Shown here piece after piece: positions 21,102 through 30,081 of a stretch of DNA of 42,815 nucleotides. The number at the start of each line of letters is the position of its first letter. Positions within the stretch are counted from its first letter, which is position 1. Source of the stretch: Alphaproteobacteria bacterium (lineage in GTDB: Bacteria; Pseudomonadota; Alphaproteobacteria; Rs-D84); assembly GCA_009783145.1 (NCBI GenBank), contig WRHR01000008.1, positions 1-42,815 of the forward strand, given 5' to 3'. The translations under genes were made by a program, and so were the position numbers. Below the pieces are notes generated by a model, which ran no database searches, was not told the DNA's origin, and saw only the letters and a list, made by a program, of their open reading frames with translations.

Positions 21102-23798
21102 TTGTCAAAGCGCGGATTATCATATGAGCAAAACAAAGCTTCCGACCCGACACTGAACGTCTGGGTTCAGGCCAACGCCGGTACGGGCAAGACAAGCGTC
21201 CTGGTGCAGCGCTTGCTGCGGATTCTGTTCCGCCGTGACCCCGATATGGGCGGCATCTTGTGCCTGACCTATACAAACGCCGGCGCGTCGGACAATGAGT
21301 CAGCGAGCCGTAAGGCGAGTGCAGTCGCGCAAAGCGCGATGAGAACGAATGCCGCGAGCTTGCCAGGAATTCTTTGTTTAACTTACACTAATGCTGGTGC
21401 GAGCGAAATGCGCAACCGCATTCTGGCGGCTCTGCGCGAATGGGCTATGTCTGATGACGATACCTTGCGCGGAGTTCTGACGGGAATTGCGTATAACCAA
21501 GTGCCGACCGATGAAGACTTGGCGCATGCGCGGCAGATTTTCTATGCCTATATAGACAACCCCGATATTTTAAAAATCAAGACCATCCACGGATTTTGCG
21601 AAGAAATTCTGCGGCGGTTTCCGTGTGAAGCGGGCATCGCCCCGGCTTGGGGGCTGATTTCCGACGCGAATCAAAAGCGATTGCTGAACGACGCCTTTCA
21701 CGCGCTGATAAATTCGGATGCGGGGCAGGCGGTAAGCGATGCTTTCGCCCAGATCGTCGGGAGGGTGTCCGAGCACTCGTTGGACGACCTTTTGGATATC
21801 CTGACAGGCCGGTACAGGCAATTTTTCCAAGTTGAAAACTTTATTAACTATAGGCAACAATTCCTTGATACAGCTAAAGAGTTCTTGGAGCTGGATATGC
21901 CGGTTCAGACCGAAATTTCAGCCCAGAACCTGCAAAAAATCATAAAATGTACCGAAGATGATATGAAATCTTCGAAAAAGCCGGCAGGCTACCTCTTAAA
22001 TATCGTAAATTTAACAAAACAGTTCATTGATAAGTCTATAGATTTTGAAGAATACCAAAAAGCGTACTTAACTGCGACCGATAGTAAAATTGTTAATGTA
22101 GCAAAAAAAGATTATTTGGCGGCCGAGCAAGACCGGGTTTACAGCCTCAACCAGCGGAATATGAACCTGCAGATTTTCAAGGATACCGTCGCGCTATTCG
22201 ACCTTTCCGCGGCTTTCGCGCAGAAATACAAGGAATTGAAAGCCGGGCGCAACCTCTTGGATTTTGAGGACCTTATCTTATACACGCGCAATCTATTTTC
22301 AAAACCTGACGCGATGGGATGGGTTTTGTCTCAATTGGATTTATCTCTGCATCACATATTGGTGGACGAAGCGCAGGACACTTCGCCGCCGCAATGGGAT
22401 ATCTTAAAAGCGCTTTCCTCGGACTTCTTCACCGATGGCAGTCAGGCTGAAAATCCGCGCGCTCTGTTCGTCGTCGGAGACACCAAGCAATCCATATACG
22501 GATTCCAAGGCGCGGATCCGAACGCGTTCGCCGAATCCAAAGACGCCATTAGCGCGCAGATAAAGAACAATCTGCGCGCAATTCAAGAAATCCCTTTAGA
22601 ACAGAGCTTTCGCAGCGCGGGAGCTATTTTGAGAACCGTGGATTATTTTTTCGGAATTTTGCCGGGTTTTGCGGCAGGCGACCATAAAGTATTTCGCATA
22701 GATGCGCCGGGGCTTGTAGAATTGCACCCCCTGTCCGCATCCGAAGAAAAATCCGCCCTGGCGCGCCGAGAATATATCAAAAAGATTGCGGACGAAATCG
22801 AATCCCAAGTTGCCAATGGCGCACCGCCCGGCGATATAATGGTCCTGGTGCAGCGCCGCGCGCCGTTTGTCCCGCCGCTGGTTAACGAGCTGAAAAAGCG
22901 CGAGATCCCTGTCGCCGGCAGCGACCGCATAATCCTGCCCGAATTTCCTGCAATCCGCGACTTGATGAACCTGACGCGGTTCTGCATTGACCCAATGGAT
23001 GATTACTCGCTGGCCTGCGTGCTGAAAAGCCCGTTATTCAGACTTTCCGAAAGCGGCTTATATGCGCTGTGTAATAATCGCGGCGATGCTAGTATTTATG
23101 ATATTTTGCGCGAGCGGCATCCGGAAATACATTCCCAGCTTTCGGAAATTTCCGAATGGTCGCGAACGCTGGCGCCGTATTCGTTTTTCATGCGCTTACT
23201 GAATACCAACAATCGGCGCGAGAAAATGATTGCCGCCCTAGGCGCGCAAATTGTGGAGCCGCTGGAAGAATTCCTGACCATTTGCCTGTCTTATGAGCGA
23301 ACGCAACCCGGCGCTCTGCGACACTTCTTGAAATGGTTTACCGAAGGCGGCAGCGAAATCAAGCGCGAGCTGAGCGCGGCCACCGGGGTACGAATCACGA
23401 CCGTACACGGCAGCAAAGGACTGGAAGCTCCGATAGTATTCTTGATAGATACCATCCGCACGCCGCGGGACAAGCCGGAAAAGGTGGTGCCAATCACAAG
23501 CGGGCGAAGTCTCGACGTAGCGCGGCAGCGCGAAGACGGATGGCTGTGGTCGCCAAAATCTACGAATTCCGAAAGATGGACAGCGGCGGCGAACGTCGAT
23601 ATGGACAATAAAATGGCGGAATACTGGCGGTTGCTTTATGTCGCGATGACCCGGGCGCGGGACAAATTATTTATTCATGGGTTTTGCACTACTAAAAGCC
23701 CGCCGGTTGATGCTTGGCATACCCGGCTTTGGGAAGCCTTGCAATCGATGCCCGAAGCGGTCTGCAATGAAGACGCGATAAGGATCTCAAATGAATAA
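21102..23798 (+). CDS. addA: AddA-type UvrD-like helicase subunit, nuclease domain on separate ORF
   Basis: 898 residues of the AddAB double-strand-break repair helicase. The start is TTG at 21102 with AAGGA 7 nt before it, giving the usual NKASDPTLNVWVQANAGTGKT (Walker A). Motif Ia is LTYTNAGAS, followed after the insert by EMRNRI. TIHGFCEEILRRFP, HHILVDEAQDTSP (Walker B), VVGDTKQSIYGFQGADP, EQSFRSAGAIL, TTVHGSKGLEAPIVFLID and LLYVAMTRARDKL follow in order. After motif Ia there is a 38-residue insertion that ends with a second copy of GILCLTYTNAGAS written in different codons. The C-terminal nuclease domain found in normal AddA (about 1150 residues) is absent and continues in the overlapping ORF at 23791. 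addB is not in the window. Confidence 0.93.
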   Translation: MSKRGLSYEQNKASDPTLNVWVQANAGTGKTSVLVQRLLRILFRRDPDMGGILCLTYTNAGASDNESASRKASAVAQSAMRTNAASLPGILCLTYTNAGASEMRNRILAALREWAMSDDDTLRGVLTGIAYNQVPTDEDLAHARQIFYAYIDNPDILKIKTIHGFCEEILRRFPCEAGIAPAWGLISDANQKRLLNDAFHALINSDAGQAVSDAFAQIVGRVSEHSLDDLLDILTGRYRQFFQVENFINYRQQFLDTAKEFLELDMPVQTEISAQNLQKIIKCTEDDMKSSKKPAGYLLNIVNLTKQFIDKSIDFEEYQKAYLTATDSKIVNVAKKDYLAAEQDRVYSLNQRNMNLQIFKDTVALFDLSAAFAQKYKELKAGRNLLDFEDLILYTRNLFSKPDAMGWVLSQLDLSLHHILVDEAQDTSPPQWDILKALSSDFFTDGSQAENPRALFVVGDTKQSIYGFQGADPNAFAESKDAISAQIKNNLRAIQEIPLEQSFRSAGAILRTVDYFFGILPGFAAGDHKVFRIDAPGLVELHPLSASEEKSALARREYIKKIADEIESQVANGAPPGDIMVLVQRRAPFVPPLVNELKKREIPVAGSDRIILPEFPAIRDLMNLTRFCIDPMDDYSLACVLKSPLFRLSESGLYALCNNRGDASIYDILRERHPEIHSQLSEISEWSRTLAPYSFFMRLLNTNNRREKMIAALGAQIVEPLEEFLTICLSYERTQPGALRHFLKWFTEGGSEIKRELSAATGVRITTVHGSKGLEAPIVFLIDTIRTPRDKPEKVVPITSGRSLDVARQREDGWLWSPKSTNSERWTAAANVDMDNKMAEYWRLLYVAMTRARDKLFIHGFCTTKSPPVDAWHTRLWEALQSMPEAVCNEDAIRISNE
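21252..21404 (+). repeat. Synonymously recoded duplication plus repeat insertion in addA
   Basis: GILCLTYTNAGAS is encoded at 21252-21290 and again at 21366-21404. Twelve of the 13 codons differ and all differences are synonymous. Between them, 75 bp encode DNESASRKASAVAQSAMRTNAASLP, made of GCGAG/CGC-rich palindromic repeat DNA. The second copy prefers AT-ending codons unlike the rest of the gene. Confidence 0.85.
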
Positions 23799-24306
23799 AT
23801 CGATGGCTGAGTTTTTGGCAGGTCGCAAAAAGCAAGAATCCGCAACAGAGCATGGCACGGAAATCCATCGCCGGTTGCAGTTTATTTTTATCGATGGCGA
23901 GAATGTGCATGGCGATGCGGACTTGATTGAGAAAATCAGAAAGAACCCGGAGATTGCCAAATTTTTCGACAAAGATTCGCGAGCGGAAGTCCCGATTGCC
24001 GGCTTTATCGACAGCAAGTTTTATAGCAAGCGGATTGATAGGCTGGTGGTATTCCCGCAGAAAATCCTTTTCTTGGACTATAAAACCGACATCTCGCGGG
24101 CGCGCCGAGATGACTATATAAAGACAATGAAAATATATGCGCGACTGCTGCAAGGGGCTTATCCGGGACGCGATATCAGCGGGTATATTCTGTGGCTGCA
24201 TGATTGGGAGTTGGAGTTAATTCCCCTCCCCGGGAGGGGTGGCAATCGCGAAGCGATTGACGGGGTGGGTTATAAAGAAAAAATTACAAATGAGAAAGAA
24301 CTATGA
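23791..24306 (+). CDS. PD-(D/E)XK nuclease domain of AddA on a separate ORF
   Basis: 171 residues. MAEFLAGRKK and HGTEIHRRLQ, followed by EVPIAGFIDSKFYSKRIDRLVV and ILFLDYKTDISRA, form the RecB-like nuclease motif (IDR...DYKTD), the C-terminal domain of AddA. The ATG at 23791 overlaps the helicase stop by 8 nt in a different frame. The two may be separate subunits made by coupled translation, or the result of a frameshift in a once single gene. No ribosome site of note precedes the ATG. The C-terminus (PLPGRGGNREAIDGVGYKEK) comes from a palindromic repeat. Confidence 0.8.
   Translation: MNKSMAEFLAGRKKQESATEHGTEIHRRLQFIFIDGENVHGDADLIEKIRKNPEIAKFFDKDSRAEVPIAGFIDSKFYSKRIDRLVVFPQKILFLDYKTDISRARRDDYIKTMKIYARLLQGAYPGRDISGYILWLHDWELELIPLPGRGGNREAIDGVGYKEKITNEKEL
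24221..24270 (+). repeat. Palindromic repeat at the 3' end of the nuclease gene
   Basis: CCCCTCCCCGGGAGGGGTGG, then a small hairpin (AATCGCGAAGCGATT), then CGGGGTGGG. It has the same architecture as the larger copy at 34569-34678 and encodes the last ~20 residues of the nuclease. Confidence 0.6.
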
Positions 24307-24866
24307 AAAAACACGATATTATAATTCTACACGGAACGGACGGCTTTCCGGAAGAAAACTGGTTTCCTTGGCTAAAAAACCAATTAGGGACAGCGGGACG
24401 CAATGTATATGTTCCGCGATTCCCAACGCCTGAAAACCAATCGGTAAAGAATTGGAACAAAGTCCTGAACGAACAGGTCCCCTGCATTGGTAAAGATTCC
24501 ATATTCATCGGCCACAGCATAGGTGCGACTTATATTCTGCATATTTTGGAAATGCTGAAAGAACCAATCGCTGGGTCAATTTTTGTCAGCGGGTTTATAG
24601 ACAAGCTGGGGAATGAGTTTTTTGATACTCTGAACGAAACCTTTGTGAATCACAAGTTTGACTGGGAAACTATAAAAAAGAATGCTGGAAAAATAACATT
24701 GTTCCATGGCGATAATGATCCTTACGTACCTGTGCCAGCGGCGCAGAAATTGGCCGGCGCGCTGGAAACCCCGCTGACCGTTATTCCGAACGGCGGACAC
24801 TTGAACGCGGGGTCCGGATATACCCAATTTCCGCAAATATTAGAAGCGTTAAAGGCTATTGACTAA
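24303..24866 (+). CDS. RBBP9/YdeN-type serine hydrolase
   Basis: 187 residues, cytoplasmic alpha/beta hydrolase. The N-terminus IIILHGTDGFPEENWFPWLK is typical. The nucleophile Ser is in FIGHSIGATY, the Asp in FHGDNDPYVP, and the His in PNGGHLNAGSGY. The substrate is unknown; family members are small esterases or amidases. The ATG overlaps the nuclease stop (ATGA), so it is probably co-transcribed with addA. Confidence 0.9.
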   Translation: MKKHDIIILHGTDGFPEENWFPWLKNQLGTAGRNVYVPRFPTPENQSVKNWNKVLNEQVPCIGKDSIFIGHSIGATYILHILEMLKEPIAGSIFVSGFIDKLGNEFFDTLNETFVNHKFDWETIKKNAGKITLFHGDNDPYVPVPAAQKLAGALETPLTVIPNGGHLNAGSGYTQFPQILEALKAID

Positions 24867-24888
24867 TAGCCGGGGACTAATTTATAAT
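24859..24888 (+). promoter_or_regulatory. Promoter of recN, predicted leaderless
   Basis: TTGACT (24859-24864), 18 bp, TATAAT (24883-24888), then six bases and the ATG at 24895. The -35 overlaps the end of the hydrolase gene. Confidence 0.65.
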
Positions 24889-24894
24889 CCCTTT

Positions 24895-26598
24895 ATGCTG
24901 ACAAACCTGCATATTTCCAATATAGTTCTGATTGACAAGCTGAATTTGGAATTCGGCCGTGGGTTGAACGTACTGACCGGCGAAACCGGCGCGGGGAAAA
25001 GCATCCTTTTGGACGCGCTGGCATTGGCGCTGGGCGCGCGCAGCGACGCCGGACTCATCCGCCATGGATGCGAAAGCGCGCAAGTAATCGCAGAGTTCCA
25101 GTTACCGGCTATAAATCCCCAGTTATCAGCTTTATTGGAAGAGCAGGGTATCGAGTTTGAAAATATGGTCGCATTGCGGCGCACTTTGTCCTCCGACGGC
25201 AAAAGCAAGGCCTGGGTCAACGATGTTCCCGTTTCGGTAAAAACACTAAAAACTATCGGCGATGAATTGTGCGAAATTCACGGCCAGTTCGAAAATCACT
25301 CGCTTCTGGACCCGGCGACTCACATCGCCGCGCTTGATGAATTCGGCGGATATGATCTGACGCCTGTACGAAATGCTTATGCCGAGCTGCACGCGTCCGA
25401 AAAGAAGCTGAAAGAATTGCAGGAATTGCTGGAGCGCAGCGCGGTCGAGCGCGACTTTCTGGAACATAATGTGAAAGAGCTGATCGCGCTGAACCCGCAG
25501 CCGGGCGAGGAAGAGCAGCTCGCCGCATCGCGCGCCGCGCTGATGGATGCGGAAAAAAACGCTGCGATTCTGGCCGAGGCTGCAGCAAACCTAAATCAAA
25601 AAGGGCAGGGACTGGATGGTCAAGTTTTTGCGGTCGCGCATATTCTGGAAAGGATAAAGACCGCGCCGAATCCTTATCAGCCGCAGATCGACCGGCTTTA
25701 CGAAATCGCTGAAAAACTTGGGGAAATATCCGCGGCAGTGGCGCCGCACGACACGGATACGGCATCCCTGGAAAATATAGAAGCGCGCTTGTTCGCGATC
25801 CGCGCAAGCGCCCGCAAGCATCGCGTCGCAGCGGATGAGCTGCCCGCCAAATTACAACAAATGTCACAGCAGCTGAACGCGATAGACAACCATGACGCCG
25901 AGCTTGAAAAGACAAAAAAAGACCTGGCTCAAAAGAAATCGGCGTTTGACGGTTTCGCAAAAAAACTGACCGCGGCGAGAACTGCGGCGGCGGCATCCTT
26001 GCGCGACGCGATATTGGCCGAGCTGCCGGACCTTAAGCTGAAACAAGCAGATTTTATGGTTCAAATCGACCCGTGCGCTCCTGCCGCCCTGGGGGCCGAT
26101 ACCGTTATTTTCTTGATAACGACGAACCCGGGCACTCCGTTTGCGCCGCTTCATAAAATCGCGTCGGGGGGAGAGGTGGCGCGTCTTATGCTGGCGCTGC
26201 GCGTTGTACTGACCCGCCCCTCGAAGCCCGACCAGTCGCCCGAAGCGCGAAGCGCGAAGGGGGAAGGGCGAAGTGGGGTGCGCGGCACGGAAACCAAAAC
26301 TTTCGTATTTGATGAAGTCGATACCGGAATCAGCGGCGCGACTGCAAGCGCGGTGGGCGCGCGATTGGCGCGGCTGGCCAAAGGGGGCCAGGCTTTGGTG
26401 ATAACGCACAGCGCGCAGGTCGCGGGGTACGGCGACACGCATTTCCTAATTCAGAAAAATGCCACCAGCAACACCACCACGACCAGCGTCAGCAAACTCT
26501 CGGGCGAGGCGCGCACAAAGGAAGTCGCGCGAATAATCAGTGGCGCGAAAATCACGTCCGAATCCATCGCTTCCGCAAAAACTTTGATAAAAAACTAG
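24895..26598 (+). CDS. recN: DNA repair protein RecN
   Basis: 567 residues. An SMC-like ATPase that acts early in double-strand-break repair. N-terminal Walker A: LTGETGAGKSILLDALALALG. A central coiled coil covers about residues 150-370. The ABC signature region is HKIASGGEVARLMLALRVVL and Walker B is TFVFDEVDTGISG, followed by VITHSAQVAGYG. A repeat-derived insertion of about 20 residues (SKPDQSPEARSAKGEGRSGV) lies between the signature and Walker B, in a loop that is short in other RecN proteins. The frame is open from a TTG at 24859, but the ATG at 24895 (MLTNLHISNIVLID) is the family start. Confidence 0.97.
   Translation: MLTNLHISNIVLIDKLNLEFGRGLNVLTGETGAGKSILLDALALALGARSDAGLIRHGCESAQVIAEFQLPAINPQLSALLEEQGIEFENMVALRRTLSSDGKSKAWVNDVPVSVKTLKTIGDELCEIHGQFENHSLLDPATHIAALDEFGGYDLTPVRNAYAELHASEKKLKELQELLERSAVERDFLEHNVKELIALNPQPGEEEQLAASRAALMDAEKNAAILAEAAANLNQKGQGLDGQVFAVAHILERIKTAPNPYQPQIDRLYEIAEKLGEISAAVAPHDTDTASLENIEARLFAIRASARKHRVAADELPAKLQQMSQQLNAIDNHDAELEKTKKDLAQKKSAFDGFAKKLTAARTAAAASLRDAILAELPDLKLKQADFMVQIDPCAPAALGADTVIFLITTNPGTPFAPLHKIASGGEVARLMLALRVVLTRPSKPDQSPEARSAKGEGRSGVRGTETKTFVFDEVDTGISGATASAVGARLARLAKGGQALVITHSAQVAGYGDTHFLIQKNATSNTTTTSVSKLSGEARTKEVARIISGAKITSESIASAKTLIKN
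26217..26283 (+). repeat. Repeat insertion in frame inside recN
   Basis: CTCGAAGCCCGACCAGTCG followed by GCGAAGCGCGAAGGGGGAAG. Related in composition to the CGAAG/GCGAAGG family. It lengthens the loop before Walker B without breaking the frame. Confidence 0.6.
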
Positions 26599-26618
26599 AT
26601 TATGCTATAATATATAGC
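26584..26618 (+). promoter_or_regulatory. Promoter with perfect dyad, predicted leaderless
   Basis: TTGATA (26584-26589), 16 bp, TATAAT (26606-26611). The -10 is part of a perfect inverted repeat, TGCTATA-ATA-TATAGCA (26603-26619). The ATG at 26619 starts 7 nt after the -10. Confidence 0.6.
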
Positions 26619-27359
26619 ATGAAAATACGCAAAATTACCAATATTGAAGAAATCGAAGCCCAATATCCGCATTTCAAGCATCTGCTTACCGGATATCATT
26701 TCGAATTTTCGACCCCGGGCGACGAATGGTACATGATGAGCTCCAGCACCGGCGATTTTGACCACACGCGCTTTATATTCGCCGATCAATCAAAGCGGGT
26801 TTATCTGAATCTGGCGAAAATCAAGGCTATGAAAAACGCTATTTTCCCGTACAACGGCACCGAGCTGTACGTTCTGCCCGATGCCCGCCAAGTCGTAGAA
26901 ACCGCAAATCACGAGCATTTATTCACTTATCCGGGCGCGTATTCTAGTATGAAAAAATTGCAGGAACTGACGGAAAATTCCGAACTTTTGCTGGAAACGA
27001 ACGCCACGGACGGCAATGCGGGCGTCAAATATCATTTGAAATTATTCCGCAGCAAAGACTTTCACGAAATGTTCCTTGGAAAAATATTTCATATGGAAGT
27101 CGCCAGCGATAAAGGACAATTCGACTTTGGGGCGCTTATGGACTTTAAGAAAAAAATAAGCTTTGAATTCGCTCCCTTTGTCGCGCCGATACAGATTGGC
27201 GATAAAAACTATGATACCATGCATTTTTACCAACTGCCCGGCACGGTTCCGAACTTGAAGAAATTGCATGCCAAGACTTCGTCTCCGCAATCGGCGCCGA
27301 AGCCTTTGAATGACATTGTGAAACTGGGGCCGGTCATACCTGGACCAGACCGTCGCTGA
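26619..27359 (+). CDS. Unknown cytoplasmic protein
   Basis: 246 residues, no signal peptide, no membrane segments, not recognised. The sequence is of mixed alpha/beta character, with aromatic-rich stretches (GYHFEFSTPGDEWYMMSSS) and a Pro-rich C-terminal tail (KTSSPQSAPKPLND). It is expressed from its own dyad promoter without a leader. Its last 26 bp overlap the end of convergent xseA. Confidence 0.7.
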   Translation: MKIRKITNIEEIEAQYPHFKHLLTGYHFEFSTPGDEWYMMSSSTGDFDHTRFIFADQSKRVYLNLAKIKAMKNAIFPYNGTELYVLPDARQVVETANHEHLFTYPGAYSSMKKLQELTENSELLLETNATDGNAGVKYHLKLFRSKDFHEMFLGKIFHMEVASDKGQFDFGALMDFKKKISFEFAPFVAPIQIGDKNYDTMHFYQLPGTVPNLKKLHAKTSSPQSAPKPLNDIVKLGPVIPGPDRR

Positions 27360-28572
27360 ATTCTATTTCCGCGGGACGCTTGAAGTTCGCTTTGCTGCTG
27401 ATGATTTTATTGCCGCTGCGCACTATTGCGAACCCGCGCCCCAAGGTGTTCTTGTAAGACAGCGAGTTCAGCATCTGCCCGCAGTGCGAGACATTCTGGG
27501 TCAGCGCCGCAAAGCGGTTCTTTACCAAACTTTTAAAATTATCGAACCGCGCCGCAGCCTGGCGGCCCGCGGCGATTTTATTCATATAAAGAATGCCCAG
27601 CGTGCGGCTGGCATCGTCCAGGCGCTGCTGCTGTTCCATAATAATCTGGCGCGGACTCTTCACGGTGATCGATTCAAGGCGTTCGCGCGCGCTCAGTAAT
27701 CGCGTCGCAAAGCTGGAATGCAGCCGGTGCCAGATATTCTCAATCTCTTGTATCAGCGAAATTTTTGTCGGCACTACGATTTCCGCGGCGCCCGTAGGGG
27801 TGGGCGCGCGAATGTCGGCGGCGAAATCTATCAGCATCCAGTCAGGTTCGTGCCCGACGCCGCTTACCACCGGAATTTCCGACGCGGCGACCGCGCGGAC
27901 CACGACCTCTTCGGAAAAAGGCAGCAAGTCTTCCAACGAACCGCCTCCGCGCGCAACAATTATTACATCCACGTTCTTCCGCTCGTTAAAATACCGCAAG
28001 CCTTCTGCAACTTCAGCCGCCGCGGTCGCGCCTTGGACGGTCGCGGGGTACAGCAGCACTTGCACAGGAAACCGTTCGCGCAGGCGGTTGCAGATATCTT
28101 GGAACGCGGCCCCTGTCGGACTGGTCACGATTCCGACAACCGAAGGGAATCGGGGCAGGGGGCGCTTTCGCTCTGGCGCGAACAAGCCCTCAAGCGCCAG
28201 TTTCTGCTTGCGCTCTTCCAACATTTTCAGGATAGCGCCCGCGCCCGCCATTTCGATTTCGCTGACTATAATCTGATAGTTGCTGCGCGCGGGATAGGTC
28301 GTGAATTTGCCGGAAACTATGACCTCCAGCCCGTCCGACAATTGAAAAGATACCGGAGTCCCGCGCCATATAATCGCATTTATCGCGGCGCCTTCGTCTT
28401 TAACGGTCAAATAAATATGCCCGCTTGAGGCCTTTGTGATCTGGGACAATTCGCCGCGGATTTTTATAACGGGGAAAGCCGTTTCTACAACTGTTTTCAA
28501 TAAATTCGCAGCATCGGACACGCTGAAAATCACATCGGGCTTCACAAAAGGTTCCGGTTTTGGAATTATCAT
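27334..28572 (-). CDS. xseA: Exodeoxyribonuclease VII large subunit
   Basis: 412 residues. With XseB it degrades single-stranded DNA in repair. An N-terminal OB-fold domain covers about residues 15-110 (IRGELSQITKASSGHIYLTVKD). The catalytic domain has GIVTSPTGAAFQDI, IIVARGGGSLEDLLPF (GGGS-ED), VVSGVGHEPDWMLIDFAADIRAPTPTGAAE and a C-terminal coiled coil ending near LGRGFAIV. The ATG overlaps the stop of the upstream gene (ATGA). Its 3' end overlaps the convergent unknown gene by 26 bp. Confidence 0.96.
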   Translation of the reverse strand: MIIPKPEPFVKPDVIFSVSDAANLLKTVVETAFPVIKIRGELSQITKASSGHIYLTVKDEGAAINAIIWRGTPVSFQLSDGLEVIVSGKFTTYPARSNYQIIVSEIEMAGAGAILKMLEERKQKLALEGLFAPERKRPLPRFPSVVGIVTSPTGAAFQDICNRLRERFPVQVLLYPATVQGATAAAEVAEGLRYFNERKNVDVIIVARGGGSLEDLLPFSEEVVVRAVAASEIPVVSGVGHEPDWMLIDFAADIRAPTPTGAAEIVVPTKISLIQEIENIWHRLHSSFATRLLSARERLESITVKSPRQIIMEQQQRLDDASRTLGILYMNKIAAGRQAAARFDNFKSLVKNRFAALTQNVSHCGQMLNSLSYKNTLGRGFAIVRSGNKIISSKANFKRPAEIEFSDGLVQV

Positions 28573-29045
28573 TTATAATAAATCCCTATGTATTTCATCA
28601 TTTTAAACACCGTCCAGTTATTGTGGCGCGTTATATCGACCGGCGCGCCCTTTTCATAAGGAACTTTAGTTAAAAATTGGGTGGCGGTCAAATCAAGTTC
28701 TTTCAAATTGATTTTATTTCTTAAATAGTAATGAGCGCTGACATCCCAATCTTCTTTGGAAATAAACATAAAATCCCAAAACTTATCCTTGCCGAAAAGC
28801 CACCATACCACACCGGAAAGGGTAAAGCACAATCTTTCGGAGTAATCGATTATTACATTATCTTTCTGAAAACTGTCGTTAAAGCCTAATATCGTCTGCC
28901 GGACTTCGGGGCGGATAGCCTTCAGTTTCAAATCGCGCACGACATCTTCCAGCTTATGCGGGGCATCTTCGGGCACGGGAAATGTCTTGGCATATTTCGC
29001 CATTTCAAGTGATGTCCTTATATACTGCTCGTCCGATATATGCAT
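28569..29045 (-). CDS. Unknown protein between tsaD and xseA
   Basis: 158 residues from the ATG at 29045, 4 bp after the tsaD stop. A longer frame to 29087 lies within tsaD and is not used. The chain is rich in charged and aromatic residues (SGVVWWLFGKDKFWDFMF), mostly helical, without a signal peptide. No family recognised. Its stop overlaps the xseA start, so it is a fixed member of a tsaD-unknown-xseA operon. Confidence 0.7.
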   Translation of the reverse strand: MHISDEQYIRTSLEMAKYAKTFPVPEDAPHKLEDVVRDLKLKAIRPEVRQTILGFNDSFQKDNVIIDYSERLCFTLSGVVWWLFGKDKFWDFMFISKEDWDVSAHYYLRNKINLKELDLTATQFLTKVPYEKGAPVDITRHNNWTVFKMMKYIGIYYK

Positions 29046-29049
29046 ATTC

Positions 29050-30075
29050 TTACAACTCTGTAAGCGGCCAGCGGGGACGGGGCGCAACAGGTTCCTTTAC
29101 CATGCGTCCCAGCCTATAATTTTCGATTCCGGCCCAGGCGATCATCGCGCCATTGTCAGTGCAAAGATTCAGCGGCGGCGCGGCATACGCCAGCCCCGCC
29201 TCAAGCGCCATTTTTTCCATAGCTTCGCGAATTGCGGAGTTTTTCGCAACTCCGCCGGCAACGACCAAGGCGCCGGGATTTGCGGCTTTGACGCGATCGT
29301 TCCGCAGCGCGTTTTGTAGCCTGTTTATAATGCAATCGACAACCGCTGCTTGGAAAGACGCGCAGATATCGTTTATGAAACTTTCGTTTGCTATCCGCTC
29401 TTTATTATTTGTTACTTGCGTCCGCACAGATGTTTTAATGCCGCTGAAAGAAAAATCGCATCCCGGTTTGTCGCACAAAGGCCGCGGAAACTTGAACGCC
29501 GTCGGATTACCCAACCCGGCGCGAGCGTCCACAATCGGTCCGCCGGGATAGCCCAAGCCCAGCATCTTGGCGACTTTATCAAAAGCCTCGCCCGCGCTGT
29601 CATCCAGCGTTTGCCCGATTATCTCGTAATCAGCGACGCCGCGCGCCAGCAATATCTGGGTATGCCCCCCGCTTGCCAGTACAAGCAAATACGGAAATTC
29701 GACATTATTGGTCAGCCGCGGGACAAGCGCATGTCCCTCCAGATGATTCACCGCAACCAATGGCTTGTTCGTGGCCTGCGACAGGCCGACCGCGAATTCC
29801 CACCCCACCAAAACTCCGCCGATAAGCCCCGGGCCCGCCGTCGCCGCAATGACATCGATATCATTAATCGTCTTTCCCGCATCCGCCAGAGTCTTGCGCA
29901 CGACTTCGTCGATGGCAAGAATATGCGCGCGCGCGGCAAGTTCGGGCACTACGCCGCCGTACTTCTGATGGTCCGGAATTTGGGAATAGATTATATGCGA
30001 CAGAATATTGCGGTCGGAATCCACGACGGCCGCGCTGGTTTCATCACAGGAAGATTCAATACCGAGACATAACAT
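29050..30075 (-). CDS. tsaD: tRNA N6-adenosine threonylcarbamoyltransferase TsaD
   Basis: 341 residues. It transfers threonylcarbamoyl to A37 of ANN-decoding tRNAs, together with TsaB, TsaE and TsaC. N-terminal GIESSCDETSAAVV, metal-binding ELAARAHILAIDEVV, VNHLEGHALVPRL, LVLASGGHTQILLA, and C-terminal LVVAGGVAKNSAIREAM and CTDNGAMIAWAG are all present. ATG at 30075; TTATAAG lies 5 nt upstream but no matching -35 is seen, so it is more likely translated from the upstream operon. Confidence 0.96.
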   Translation of the reverse strand: MLCLGIESSCDETSAAVVDSDRNILSHIIYSQIPDHQKYGGVVPELAARAHILAIDEVVRKTLADAGKTINDIDVIAATAGPGLIGGVLVGWEFAVGLSQATNKPLVAVNHLEGHALVPRLTNNVEFPYLLVLASGGHTQILLARGVADYEIIGQTLDDSAGEAFDKVAKMLGLGYPGGPIVDARAGLGNPTAFKFPRPLCDKPGCDFSFSGIKTSVRTQVTNNKERIANESFINDICASFQAAVVDCIINRLQNALRNDRVKAANPGALVVAGGVAKNSAIREAMEKMALEAGLAYAAPPLNLCTDNGAMIAWAGIENYRLGRMVKEPVAPRPRWPLTEL

Positions 30076-30081
30076 AGCAAC

